Of a stretch of 64,000 nucleotides of DNA, positions 53,098 through 60,819 are shown piece by piece. The DNA lies in assembly GCF_004114915.1 (NCBI RefSeq), contig NZ_CP022219.1:4556501-4620500 (forward strand), written 5' to 3'. Position 1 is the first letter of the stretch. Every line of letters begins with the position of its first letter. Position numbers and translations under genes: made by a program. This DNA is from Bradyrhizobium guangxiense. Lineage in GTDB: Bacteria; Pseudomonadota; Alphaproteobacteria; Rhizobiales; Xanthobacteraceae. The notes under the pieces were generated by a model. It saw only the letters and a program-made list of their open reading frames with translations, was not told where the DNA came from and made no database searches.

Positions 53098-54615
53098 CTA
53101 TTGCGATGTCGCTCTCGTCCCCTGGGTCAGCCCGACGCGAGCAAGCACACCGTCGATCACCGGCCAGAACAGCAGCACGATCGCCAGCGTCGTGATCGAG
53201 CCGACCAGGCCGTTCGACCAGAACACCTTGAGATCGCCGCCGGCGCCGATCATCGACAGACGAAAGGCGTCCTCGGCGCGGTTGCCGAGCACCAGCGCGA
53301 GGGTGAACGGCGCCAGCGGAATGCCGATCTTCTTGAAGACGTAACCGACCACGCCGAAGCCGAGCATCAGCCAGATGTCGAACATCGCGTTCTGGATCGC
53401 GTAAGCGCCGATCGCGCAGGACACCACGATCATCGGAGCCACCGCGGCAAACGGCACGCGCAGGATCGAGGCGAAGATCGGCACCGTCGTCAACACCAGC
53501 ACGAGGCCGACGACATTGCCGAGATACATCGAGGCGATCAGGCCCCAGACGAAGTCCTTGTGCTCGACGAACAGCAGCGGGCCCGGATTGAGCCCCCACA
53601 CCATCACCCCGCCGAGCAGGATCGCCGCGGTGCCCGAGCCGGGAATGCCGAGCGCCAGCATCGGCAGCAGCGCCGAGGTGCCGGAGGCATGCGCCGCCGT
53701 CTCCGGCGCGAACACGCCCTCGATGCGCCCCCTGCCGAAGCTCTCGGGTTCTTTCGCAAAGCGTTTTGCAAGATTGTAGCCCATGAAGGAGGCCGCGATC
53801 GCGCCGCCAGGGGTGATGCCGAGCCAGCAGCCGATGAAGGATGAGCGCAGCAGCGTCACCCAGTATTTCGGCAGGTCCTTCCAGACGCCGAGCACGACGC
53901 GCAGCGAAATGCTCGCGGCGTGTCCGCGCAGCGCGAGGCGCTCCTCCATCGTCAGCAGGATCTCGCTGATGCCGAACAGGCCGATGACGGCGACCAGGAA
54001 GTTGATGCCGCGCAGCAGCTCCGGCGAGCCGAAGGTCATGCGGAGATTGCCCGACACGGTGTCCATGCCGATGCCGGCCAGCAGCAGGCCCAGCGACATC
54101 GAGATGACCGTCTTGTGCTTGGCCTCACGCCCCAATCCGACGAAGGAGCAGAAGGTGAGCAGATACACCGCAAAGAACTCGGGCGGGCCGAATTTCAGCG
54201 CAAAGGACGAGATCATCGGCGCGAGGAAGGTGATCAGCAGCACCGCGACCAGCGAACCAACGAAGGAGGACGTGAACGCCGCCGTCAGGGCCTCCGCCGC
54301 CCTGCCCTGCTGTGCCATCGGATAACCGTCGAAGGGGGTTGCGACCGACCAGGCTTCGCCGGGAATGTTGAACAGGATCGAGGTGATCGCGCCGCCGAAC
54401 AGCGCGCCCCAATAGATGCAGGACAGCATCACGATCGCTGAGGTCGGATCCATCGTGAAGGTCAGCGGCAGCAGGATAGCGACGCCGTTGGGGCCGCCGA
54501 GCCCCGGCAGCACGCCGACGAAGATGCCGAGCACCAGCCCGACCATCATCAGCACGAGTGTCTTCCAGGTGAGCAGGACGGCGAAGCCGTGAAGCAGGAG
54601 ACCAAGAGCTTCCAT
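53098..54615 (-). CDS. tctA: Tripartite tricarboxylate transporter permease TctA
   Basis: The product is 505 residues from the ATG at 54615; the open frame continues to 55026, but those codons are the antisense of tctB. It is a large inner-membrane subunit with about 12 helices: GIFVGVLPGLGGPNGVAILL, IYWGALFGGAITSILFNIPG, and PFDGYPMAQQGRAAEALTAA are hallmark TctA segments. Later LGITPGGAIAASFMGYNLAK and LALGIPGSGTAAILLGGVMV are also typical. It works with TctB and a TctC/Bug binding protein (both upstream on this strand) to import carboxylates. Confidence 0.93.
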   Translation of the reverse strand: MEALGLLLHGFAVLLTWKTLVLMMVGLVLGIFVGVLPGLGGPNGVAILLPLTFTMDPTSAIVMLSCIYWGALFGGAITSILFNIPGEAWSVATPFDGYPMAQQGRAAEALTAAFTSSFVGSLVAVLLITFLAPMISSFALKFGPPEFFAVYLLTFCSFVGLGREAKHKTVISMSLGLLLAGIGMDTVSGNLRMTFGSPELLRGINFLVAVIGLFGISEILLTMEERLALRGHAASISLRVVLGVWKDLPKYWVTLLRSSFIGCWLGITPGGAIAASFMGYNLAKRFAKEPESFGRGRIEGVFAPETAAHASGTSALLPMLALGIPGSGTAAILLGGVMVWGLNPGPLLFVEHKDFVWGLIASMYLGNVVGLVLVLTTVPIFASILRVPFAAVAPMIVVSCAIGAYAIQNAMFDIWLMLGFGVVGYVFKKIGIPLAPFTLALVLGNRAEDAFRLSMIGAGGDLKVFWSNGLVGSITTLAIVLLFWPVIDGVLARVGLTQGTRATSQ

Positions 54616-54626
54616 CGCGCGACCGC

Positions 54627-55169
54627 CTAACGGCCGAAGGCCGCTTCGAGCGGCCCTTTCGGCATGATGACGTCGAAGGCGATGTCGAAGGTGACGAACA
54701 TGATCGCCGTGAACACGAACGCGGTGAGCAGCGACTTCCACGGCGCGATCTTGCCGACGAGACGCATGAAGCCCGCGATCAGGAGGAAGCTCGCGACATA
54801 GAGGCCGAGGAACTGTGTGACCAGGCAGAACAGCAGGGTCGGCACGAACACCGCCATCACGCGGCGCGCCTGCGCGTGCGTGACGAAGGTCTCGGGCGCC
54901 CTGCGGTGCGCGACCAGTGCGGCGATCAGGCCATAGAGGCTGCCGCCGCCGAGGACGATGGAGAGATAGAACGGGAAATAGCCAGGCTCGGGGCCGGTCG
55001 TATCCCAGGACGCGCCGGTGCGCCAATTGTCGTAGCCGAGCGTGACGGCCAGCGCGAGCAGCAGAACGCAGACGACGATCTCGATCGTGCCGGAGGACAC
55101 GACGGAGGGCGAGTCGTCTTCAGGCGCGGTCGGATCGTCGACGACGATTTCCAGATCGGTTTGGGACAT
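54627..55169 (-). CDS. tctB: Tripartite tricarboxylate transporter small subunit TctB
   Basis: A 180-residue membrane protein from the ATG at 55169 with four hydrophobic segments (SSGTIEIVVCVLLLALAVTL, GYFPFYLSIVLGGGSLYGLI, LFCLVTQFLGLYVASFLLIA, LTAFVFTAIMFVTFDIAFDV). The segment TTGPEPGYFPFYLSIVLGG is the TctB motif. The N-terminal 25 residues are acidic and cytoplasmic (VVDDPTAPEDDS). The stop lies 11 bases before tctA. Four helices and position make the assignment secure although the sequence is not well conserved. Confidence 0.88.
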   Translation of the reverse strand: MSQTDLEIVVDDPTAPEDDSPSVVSSGTIEIVVCVLLLALAVTLGYDNWRTGASWDTTGPEPGYFPFYLSIVLGGGSLYGLIAALVAHRRAPETFVTHAQARRVMAVFVPTLLFCLVTQFLGLYVASFLLIAGFMRLVGKIAPWKSLLTAFVFTAIMFVTFDIAFDVIMPKGPLEAAFGR

Positions 55170-55191
55170 GAGCTGCCAGATCAAATTGCGC

Positions 55192-55312
55192 TGTCATCAT
55201 CCGCGAAAGCGGATGATCCAGTAGTCCGTGCAGAGGCCGTATCGTTGAGCTCTGTGCGATACTGGATCCCCCGCCCCCCGTGCGCAATTGCGCACTAGGC
55301 AGGGCATGACAC
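55192..55312. repeat. Intergenic palindromic element (TGTCAT...ATGACA)
   Basis: Between tctC and tctB: TGTCATCATCCGCGAAAGCGGATGATCCAGTA folds on ATCATCCGC/GCGGATGAT, then CTGGATCCCCCGCCCCC and a short GTGCGCAATTGCGCAC palindrome, ending GGCATGACA. It has the same inverted TGTCAT/ATGACA ends as the other elements. In this operon it separates the binding protein from the membrane subunits, where it could lower downstream expression relative to tctC. Confidence 0.65.
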
Positions 55313-55321
55313 CGGAGGTGG

Positions 55322-56308
55322 TTACTTCGCGACGAACCCGGCTTCGGTCATCAGCGACTTGTTCTGCGCATCATCCTCCTCGAGGAACTGGACCATGTCC
55401 TTGCCGGTGAGGAAGATCGGCTTCAACGCCTGCTTCTCCATGTACTCCTTGTACTCCGCAGTCTGCGTCACCTTGTGGAACAGCTCGACGTAGAACGCCT
55501 GTTGCTCCGGCGTGACCTTGCCGGGCAGGAACATCGCGCGCAGCATCAGATATTGCACGTCGACACCCTCCTCCTTGCAGGTCGGAATGTCGGCCCACGA
55601 CTGGGTGTCCGTCACCTTGCTGGTGTAGGAGATGCGCTCCTTGTCGAACACGCAGAGCGGACGCACCTGGCCCGCGCGCCAGACTTCGAGATTTTCGGAT
55701 GGATTGTTGACGTTGGCTTCGGTGTGATTGCCGACCAGCTGGGTCGCGGCCTCGCCACCGGACTTGTAGGGCAGATAGGAGAACTTCGCGCCGGTCTTCT
55801 GCTCGAGGAAGACGGTCAGCACGTGATCCTCGCGCTTGGAGCCGGTGCCGCCCATCTTGAAGGGTGCGCTCGCAGCCTTCGCGGCCGCGACAAACTCCTT
55901 CACCGACTTGGGCCCGGCGCTGTTGTCCCACAGCACGAACTGGTCGAGCGCGATCACCGAGACCGGGGTCAGCTCGCGCCAGTTGAACGGGATCTTCGCT
56001 GACAGCGGCAGCATGTAGATCAGCGAATAGGCGATCAGCACCTTGTTCGGATCGCCCTCGCTGGACTTCATGTACATCAGCGCTTCCGCGCCCGAAGCGC
56101 CGCCCTTGAGCGAGACGACGATCGGCTGCTTCATCAGATTGTTCTTCTGGATCGCGGCCTGCATCATCCGGGCCATCTGGTCGGAGGCCCCGCCCGCGCC
56201 CGCCGCCACGACGATCTCCACCGGTTTTGCCGGCTCCCAGCCGGCGAACGCCGGCATGCTCAACAACAGGGCCGTCGCAGCCCCGACGGCTTTCACTGGA
56301 ATACGCAC
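55322..56308 (-). CDS. tctC: Bug/TctC family periplasmic carboxylate-binding protein
   Basis: A 328-residue protein. Residues 1-22 form a signal peptide ending PAFAG. The mature start KPVEIVVAAGAGGASDQMAR carries the Bug-family ligand loop (Gly-Gly-x-x-D), and TGSKREDHVLTVFLEQKTGA and LPYKSGGEAATQLVGNHTEA are the second-domain landmarks. It binds a carboxylate for the TctAB pair. The gap to tctB holds a palindromic element, and tctC is first in the operon, which usually gives the binding protein the highest level. The ligand is unknown. Confidence 0.9.
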   Translation of the reverse strand: MRIPVKAVGAATALLLSMPAFAGWEPAKPVEIVVAAGAGGASDQMARMMQAAIQKNNLMKQPIVVSLKGGASGAEALMYMKSSEGDPNKVLIAYSLIYMLPLSAKIPFNWRELTPVSVIALDQFVLWDNSAGPKSVKEFVAAAKAASAPFKMGGTGSKREDHVLTVFLEQKTGAKFSYLPYKSGGEAATQLVGNHTEANVNNPSENLEVWRAGQVRPLCVFDKERISYTSKVTDTQSWADIPTCKEEGVDVQYLMLRAMFLPGKVTPEQQAFYVELFHKVTQTAEYKEYMEKQALKPIFLTGKDMVQFLEEDDAQNKSLMTEAGFVAK

Positions 56309-56438
56309 GAGTTTCGTCCCCTGGTTATTATTGGCTTTGTGATGCCGGGAAATTTATCGATGCATTGTGCGGACTAAAGGTTGTGAGTTCAAGCCGGTGG
56401 ACATTCCGTCGCATATGACTTTCGGCTGACGAGGCGCG

Positions 56439-57236
56439 CTACTTGCCCTTCCAGACCGGCGCGCGCTTGTTGAGGAAGGCGTCCATGCCCTCGCGGAAAT
56501 CTTCGCTCATATAGGCCTTGAGGATCAGATCCTCGCCTTCCTCGCGCGACAGCGTCCGGCGGATGCGGCGCACCGCTTCCTTGGTGGCTTCCAGCGTGAG
56601 CGGCGCATGGCTGGCGACGAGCTTTGCGGTCTCGTCGGCGCGGCGCTGCAGCGTCTCGACGTCGGGCACGACCTCGTTGAGCAGGCCCAGCGCCAGCGCT
56701 TCCGGCGCCTCGACGAGGCGCGCCTTGAAGATCAGATCCTTGGTGCGGGCAGGTCCGACCAGTGCGACGACGCGGCTGATGTTGGACATCGACAGGCAGT
56801 TGCCGAGCGTGCGCGCGATCGGAAAGCCCATCCGCGTCGTCTCGGTGCCGATGCGCAGATCGCAGCAGGCGGCAATCCCGGCGCCACCGCCGGTGCAGGC
56901 CCCCGCGATCGCCGCGATCACGGGCACGCGGCACTGCTCGAGCGTGCCGAGCACGCGGTCGATGCGCGCCTCGTAGTCGAGTGCGTCCTGCGCGGTCTTG
57001 AACGCACGGAACTGGGAAATGTCGGTACCGGAGGCGAACGCCTTGTCGCCGGCGCCGGTCAGGATCAGCGCCTTGATCGAACGGTCGGCGTTGATCTCCT
57101 GGCAGATCTCCGCCATGCGGTCATACATGGCGAAGGTCATGGCGTTGCGCGCCTGGGGGCGGTTGAAGGTGATCCGCGCGATGCCGTCGGTGACGGAGTA
57201 GAGCAGGTCTTCGTTGGTCGTTGCCGGTGCGTTCAT
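56439..57236 (-). CDS. Enoyl-CoA hydratase/isomerase family protein
   Basis: The product is 265 residues from ATG at 57236 (ATG at 57266 adds ten unlikely residues). It has a crotonase fold: LLYSVTDGIARITFNRPQAR followed by NAMTFAMYDRM, the oxyanion-hole strand IKALILTGAGDKAFASGTDI, CRVPVIAAIAGACTGGGAGI (second oxyanion Gly), and the C-terminal FREGMDAFLNKRAPVWKGK. The exact hydratase/isomerase role cannot be read from the sequence, but the position by a CoA-transferase suggests acyl-CoA breakdown. It lies upstream of tctC on the same strand, with a gap of 130 bases. Confidence 0.88.
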   Translation of the reverse strand: MNAPATTNEDLLYSVTDGIARITFNRPQARNAMTFAMYDRMAEICQEINADRSIKALILTGAGDKAFASGTDISQFRAFKTAQDALDYEARIDRVLGTLEQCRVPVIAAIAGACTGGGAGIAACCDLRIGTETTRMGFPIARTLGNCLSMSNISRVVALVGPARTKDLIFKARLVEAPEALALGLLNEVVPDVETLQRRADETAKLVASHAPLTLEATKEAVRRIRRTLSREEGEDLILKAYMSEDFREGMDAFLNKRAPVWKGK

Positions 57237-57293
57237 CGCGCGCTCACTTTCTTCACTACAGTTCAATCAGGCCGCCCTTAAGCGACCTGATCC

Positions 57294-58493
57294 TTAGGCC
57301 ACCTGAACCTTGGTCATCGGCACCACGTCGCGTCCCTTCAGGACGTCCATTGCCGCCAGCACACCGCCGCTCCGGTGCGGGATCTTTGCAAGATCCAGGC
57401 CCATCTCGACGCCGGCGAGCGTGCCCATCAGCATCAGATCGTTGAAATGGCCGATATGCCCGATGCGGAACACTTTGCCCTTGACCTTGTTCAGACCGGT
57501 GCCGAGCGACATGTCGAAGTTCTCCAGCACGACCTTGCGGAAGGCGTCGGCATCAAAGCCCTCGGGCACGCGCACGCCGGTCAGCGCAGGCGAGTGCGCA
57601 GCCGGGTCGGAGCACTGCGTCTCCAGGCCCCAGACCTTGACCGCCGCGCGCGTTGCCGCGCTGTGGCGCTTGTGGCGGGTCCAGACGTTCTCCAGCCCCT
57701 CCTCCTCCAGCATCTTCACGGCTTCACGCAGGCCGTAGAGCAGATTGGTCGCAGGTGTATAGGGGAAGGTGCCGAGTTTGTTGAAGGTGATGCCCTCCTG
57801 CCAGTCCCAGTAGGAGCGCATGCCCGGATTGGCCTTGGCGACCGCGAGCGCCTTCGCCGAGACGGCATTGAAGCCGAGGCCGGGCGGCAGCATCAGGCCC
57901 TTCTGGGAGCCAGCGACCGAGACGTCGATGCCCCAGGCGTCGTGTTCGTATTCCATCGAGCCAAGGCCAGAGATGGTGTCGACCATCAAGAGCGCCGGAT
58001 GCTTGACGCGGTCGAGCAGCTCGCGGACCTGCAGCGGCGGCGTCACGCAGCCGGTCGAGGTCTCGTTATGCACGACGCACACCGCCTTGATTGCGTGCTG
58101 CTTGTCGGCAGCAAGGCGCTTCTCGATCTCGGCGAGATCGGCGCCATGGCGCCAGTCGCTCGGGATGAAGTCGACGTCGAGCTTGAACTTGTCGGCAATG
58201 CCGCGCCACAGCACGGCGAACTGGCCGGTCTCGCACATCAAAACCTTGTCGCCGGGCGAAAACACGTTGACCATGGCCGCTTCCCAAGCGCCGGTGCCAG
58301 ACGAGGGGAAGATGATCACGGGCTGCTTGGTGCGGAACACGCGCTGCATTGCGGCAAGCACCGCAAAACCGAGCTCGGCGAATTCCGGACCGCGATGGTC
58401 CAGCGTCGGCATGTCCATCGCCCGCAGCACGCGGTCGGGCACATTGGTCGGTCCTGGAATCTGTAAGAAATGCCTTCCAGTATGCACGGTCAT
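57294..58493 (-). CDS. Class V aminotransferase, glyoxylate type (copy 1)
   Basis: The product is 399 residues from the ATG at 58493; a longer open frame continues antisense to the neighbour. It is a PLP enzyme of the serine/alanine-glyoxylate aminotransferase group: HFLQIPGPTNVPDRVLRAMD, PSSGTGAWEAAMVNVFSPGD (phosphate cup), VCVVHNETSTGCVTPPLQVR, LMVDTISGLGSMEYEHDAWG and VAGSQKGLMLPPGLGFNAVS (Schiff-base Lys). A ureidoglycine or phosphonate aminotransferase is possible within the family. It lies directly downstream of a very similar gene. Confidence 0.87.
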   Translation of the reverse strand: MTVHTGRHFLQIPGPTNVPDRVLRAMDMPTLDHRGPEFAELGFAVLAAMQRVFRTKQPVIIFPSSGTGAWEAAMVNVFSPGDKVLMCETGQFAVLWRGIADKFKLDVDFIPSDWRHGADLAEIEKRLAADKQHAIKAVCVVHNETSTGCVTPPLQVRELLDRVKHPALLMVDTISGLGSMEYEHDAWGIDVSVAGSQKGLMLPPGLGFNAVSAKALAVAKANPGMRSYWDWQEGITFNKLGTFPYTPATNLLYGLREAVKMLEEEGLENVWTRHKRHSAATRAAVKVWGLETQCSDPAAHSPALTGVRVPEGFDADAFRKVVLENFDMSLGTGLNKVKGKVFRIGHIGHFNDLMLMGTLAGVEMGLDLAKIPHRSGGVLAAMDVLKGRDVVPMTKVQVA

Positions 58494-58630
58494 AGGCGTC
58501 CTTCCCGGTCTAGCCTTGGTTTTGATGGCCGCCGAATAGCACCATTTGGCCGGCTTGTCCCCTCCTCCAAAGGGACCGTTCGTGCATAGCGGGCCGGCCT
58601 GCCCCCGAGCGGCCCCGTTGCGGACCACCT

Positions 58631-59833
58631 TTACGTGCCGACGATCTTCAGATGCGGCGATGCGTTGCCTTGCGGACGCTGCTCCAGGAGCTTCATCGCG
58701 ACGTCGACGCCGCCGGAGCGATGCGGCACGCCGGCCACCGACAGGCCCATCTCGACGCCGATGAGCGCGCCGAGCAAAGTGAGCGCGTTGCATTCGCCGA
58801 GATGGCCGATGCGAAAGACTTTTCCGGCGACCTTCGACAAGCCCGAACCGAGTGACATGTTGTAGTTGTCGAGCACGATCTTGCGGAACTGATCGGCGTC
58901 ATGGCCGGGCGGCATCAGCACGGCCGTCAGCACCGGCGAGAACTCCGCCGGCTCCTGGCAGAGCACTTCCAGCCCCCAATGATTGACGGCGGCGCGCGTC
59001 GCCGCGGCAAGCCGCTGATGCCTGGCGAAAACGTTGGCGAGCCCCTCCTCGAGCAGCATCGCGATCGCCTCGCGCAGGCCGTAGAGCAGGTTGGTTGCGG
59101 GCGTGTAGGGGAAGAAACCCTTGGCATTCGGCTTGAGCATCTCCTCCCAGTCGAAATAGGAGCGCAGCATCTTGTTGGTCTTGGACGCAGCCAGCGCTTT
59201 CTCCGAGATCGCGTTGAAGCCGAGACCGGGCGGCAGCATGAAACCCTTCTGCGAGCAGCTGACGCTGACGTCGACCTTCCATTCGTCGTGGCGGTAGTCG
59301 ACAGAGCCGAGCGAGGAGATGGTGTCGACCATCAGCAGGGCAGGATGGCCGGTGCGGTCGATCGCGGCGCGGATCTCGGCGATGCGGCTGGGCGCGCCGG
59401 TCGAGGTCTCGTTGTGCACGACCATGACGGCCTTGATCGCGCGCGCCTTGTCCTCGGTGAGCCTTGCCTCGATCACCGCGGGATCAGCACCGCGGCGCCA
59501 GTCGCCGGGCACGAAGTCGACCTCGATGCCGAAGCGCCCGGCCATCTGCCGCCACAGCGTCGCGAAATGGCCGGTCTCGACCATCAGCACCTTGTCGCCC
59601 GGCGACAGCGTGTTGACGATCGCGGCTTCCCAGGCACCGGTCCCCGACGAGGGGAAGATCACCACTGGCCCCTTGGTCTGGAAGATCTTCTGGCTGCCTT
59701 CGAGCACGGTGCGGCCGAGCTCGCCGAACTCCGCGCTGCGGTGGTCGATCACGGGCATGTCCATGGCGCGCAGGACGCGCTCGGGGACCGGACTCGGGCC
59801 CGGAATCTGAAGGAAATGGCGCCCCTGATGCAT
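58631..59833 (-). CDS. Class V aminotransferase, glyoxylate type (copy 2)
   Basis: A 400-residue protein, closely similar along its length to the gene 137 bases downstream. It shares HFLQIPGPSPVPERVLRAMD, PSSGTGAWEAAIVNTLSPGD, VMVVHNETSTGAPSRIAEIR, LMVDTISSLGSVDYRHDEWK and SCSQKGFMLPPGLGFNAISE (PLP lysine). Loop differences such as GPSPVP/GPTNVP and CVTPPL/GAPSRI could alter substrate choice. GGGAGG lies a few bases before the ATG. It is divergent from gntR; the shared gap holds two operator candidates. Confidence 0.87.
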   Translation of the reverse strand: MHQGRHFLQIPGPSPVPERVLRAMDMPVIDHRSAEFGELGRTVLEGSQKIFQTKGPVVIFPSSGTGAWEAAIVNTLSPGDKVLMVETGHFATLWRQMAGRFGIEVDFVPGDWRRGADPAVIEARLTEDKARAIKAVMVVHNETSTGAPSRIAEIRAAIDRTGHPALLMVDTISSLGSVDYRHDEWKVDVSVSCSQKGFMLPPGLGFNAISEKALAASKTNKMLRSYFDWEEMLKPNAKGFFPYTPATNLLYGLREAIAMLLEEGLANVFARHQRLAAATRAAVNHWGLEVLCQEPAEFSPVLTAVLMPPGHDADQFRKIVLDNYNMSLGSGLSKVAGKVFRIGHLGECNALTLLGALIGVEMGLSVAGVPHRSGGVDVAMKLLEQRPQGNASPHLKIVGT

Positions 59834-59874
59834 GAAAACCTCCCTGGCGACGGGTTATGTCCGGTCCTGGGGCT

Positions 59875-59887
59875 ATTTTGCATTCAT
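59875..59887 (+). promoter_or_regulatory. Candidate GntR operator word ATTTTGCATTCAT, site 1
   Basis: The same 13-base word occurs at 60733-60745 on the other side of gntR, upstream of the dehydrogenase gene. The core TTGCATTCA is close to the TTGNATNCAA style of sites bound by FCD-type GntR regulators. It lies about 42 bases upstream of the aminotransferase start. Confidence 0.5.
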
Positions 59888-59898
59888 TTTTTGTCCTT

Positions 59899-59924
59899 TC
59901 AATCGAAATTTGGTATTCGATTGA
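59899..59924. promoter_or_regulatory. Perfect inverted repeat TCAATCGAA-N8-TTCGATTGA
   Basis: Nine-base arms with an eight-base spacer lie in the gap between the aminotransferase and gntR starts. This is strong dyad symmetry of the size bound by a dimeric regulator. It could be a second site for the GntR protein or for another factor, and it lies 42 bases from the gntR start. Confidence 0.45.
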
Positions 59925-59965
59925 GGACATCGACGCGACCGAACGGGCAAACTACTGTGCTGCAA

Positions 59966-60715
59966 ATGAAATCCACGATTCCCGACACCGGGGTTCCGAT
60001 CACCCCACCCGCCGGCAGCGGCGGCGACCGGCAGGAAAACCATCACGAGGCCTCGCTCCATGGCGAAATCCTGCTGCGGCTGCGCGACTACGTGGTCGAA
60101 GGCAACATTTCGGAAGGAGCCCGCGTTCCAGAGCGCCAGCTCTGCGAGATGCTCGGCATCTCCCGTACGCCTTTGCGTGAAGCGCTGAAAGTGCTCGCCG
60201 CCGAAGGCCTGATCGAGCTATTACCCAACCGCGGCGCACGCGTGCGCCAACTCAGCCAGCGCGACCTCGAAGAACTGTTCGACGTGATGGCAGGGCTGGA
60301 AAGCCTGGCCGGGCGCCTCGCCTGCGAGGCTATTACGGATGCGGAAATCATCGCGATCGAGCAACTGCATTACGAGATGTACGGCCACTATCTGCACCGC
60401 GACATGCACGGCTATTTCCAGACCAACCAGCGTATTCACGAGAGCATCGTCGCGGCCGCGCGCAACGAGACGCTGAAGAGCGCCTACGCCAACTTCGCCG
60501 GGCGGATCCGCCGCGTCCGCTACTCCGCCAATTTCGCCCGCAAGCGGCAGCGCTGGGCCGAAGCGATGCGCGAGCATGAGGCCATCCTCGATGCACTGCG
60601 CCGCCGCGCCGGCAGCGAACTCAGCGACATCCTGTTCCAGCACCTGCGCAACAAGCGGACGGCGGCGATCGAGCACCTGACCGAACCTCAAGATGACGCG
60701 CCGGCAGCGCCTTGA
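59966..60715 (+). CDS. GntR family transcriptional regulator, FCD type
   Basis: The product is 249 residues from ATG at 59966 (GTG at 59957 possible; the frame extends far upstream antisense to the aminotransferase and is not real there). The N-terminal winged helix is HGEILLRLRDYVVEGNISEG then ARVPERQLCEMLGISRTPLR and EALKVLAAEGLIELLPNRGA. The C-terminal all-helical FCD domain (residues about 95-240) contains the metal-site histidines in NQRIHESIVAAARNETLK and REHEAILDAL. It is divergent from the aminotransferases and just upstream of the dehydrogenase gene, so both are likely targets. Confidence 0.88.
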   Translation: MKSTIPDTGVPITPPAGSGGDRQENHHEASLHGEILLRLRDYVVEGNISEGARVPERQLCEMLGISRTPLREALKVLAAEGLIELLPNRGARVRQLSQRDLEELFDVMAGLESLAGRLACEAITDAEIIAIEQLHYEMYGHYLHRDMHGYFQTNQRIHESIVAAARNETLKSAYANFAGRIRRVRYSANFARKRQRWAEAMREHEAILDALRRRAGSELSDILFQHLRNKRTAAIEHLTEPQDDAPAAP

Positions 60716-60732
60716 GGGCCGTCGACTTGCTC

Positions 60733-60745
60733 ATTTTGCATTCAT
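60733..60745 (+). promoter_or_regulatory. Candidate GntR operator word ATTTTGCATTCAT, site 2
   Basis: Identical to the 13-base word at 59875-59887, and in the same orientation on the plus strand. It lies 75 bases upstream of the dehydrogenase start in the 104-base gap after gntR. Finding the word on both sides of the gene favours direct control of both flanking units. Confidence 0.5.
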
Positions 60746-60819
60746 AACATAATCGGTCTGGAACCGTAATGAATAACTCGGCAAGGCCTAGGCCCCGCTG
60801 AGGCAGTCCGGGATCAGGG

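Noticed and set aside
54616..55026. N-terminal extension of tctA
   Set aside because: It covers the tctB gene in another frame; TctA length and start motif fit 54615.
58901..59965. Upstream extension of the GntR frame over the aminotransferase gene
   Set aside because: The extension reads antisense to conserved aminotransferase codons, and the winged-helix domain starts well after 59966.
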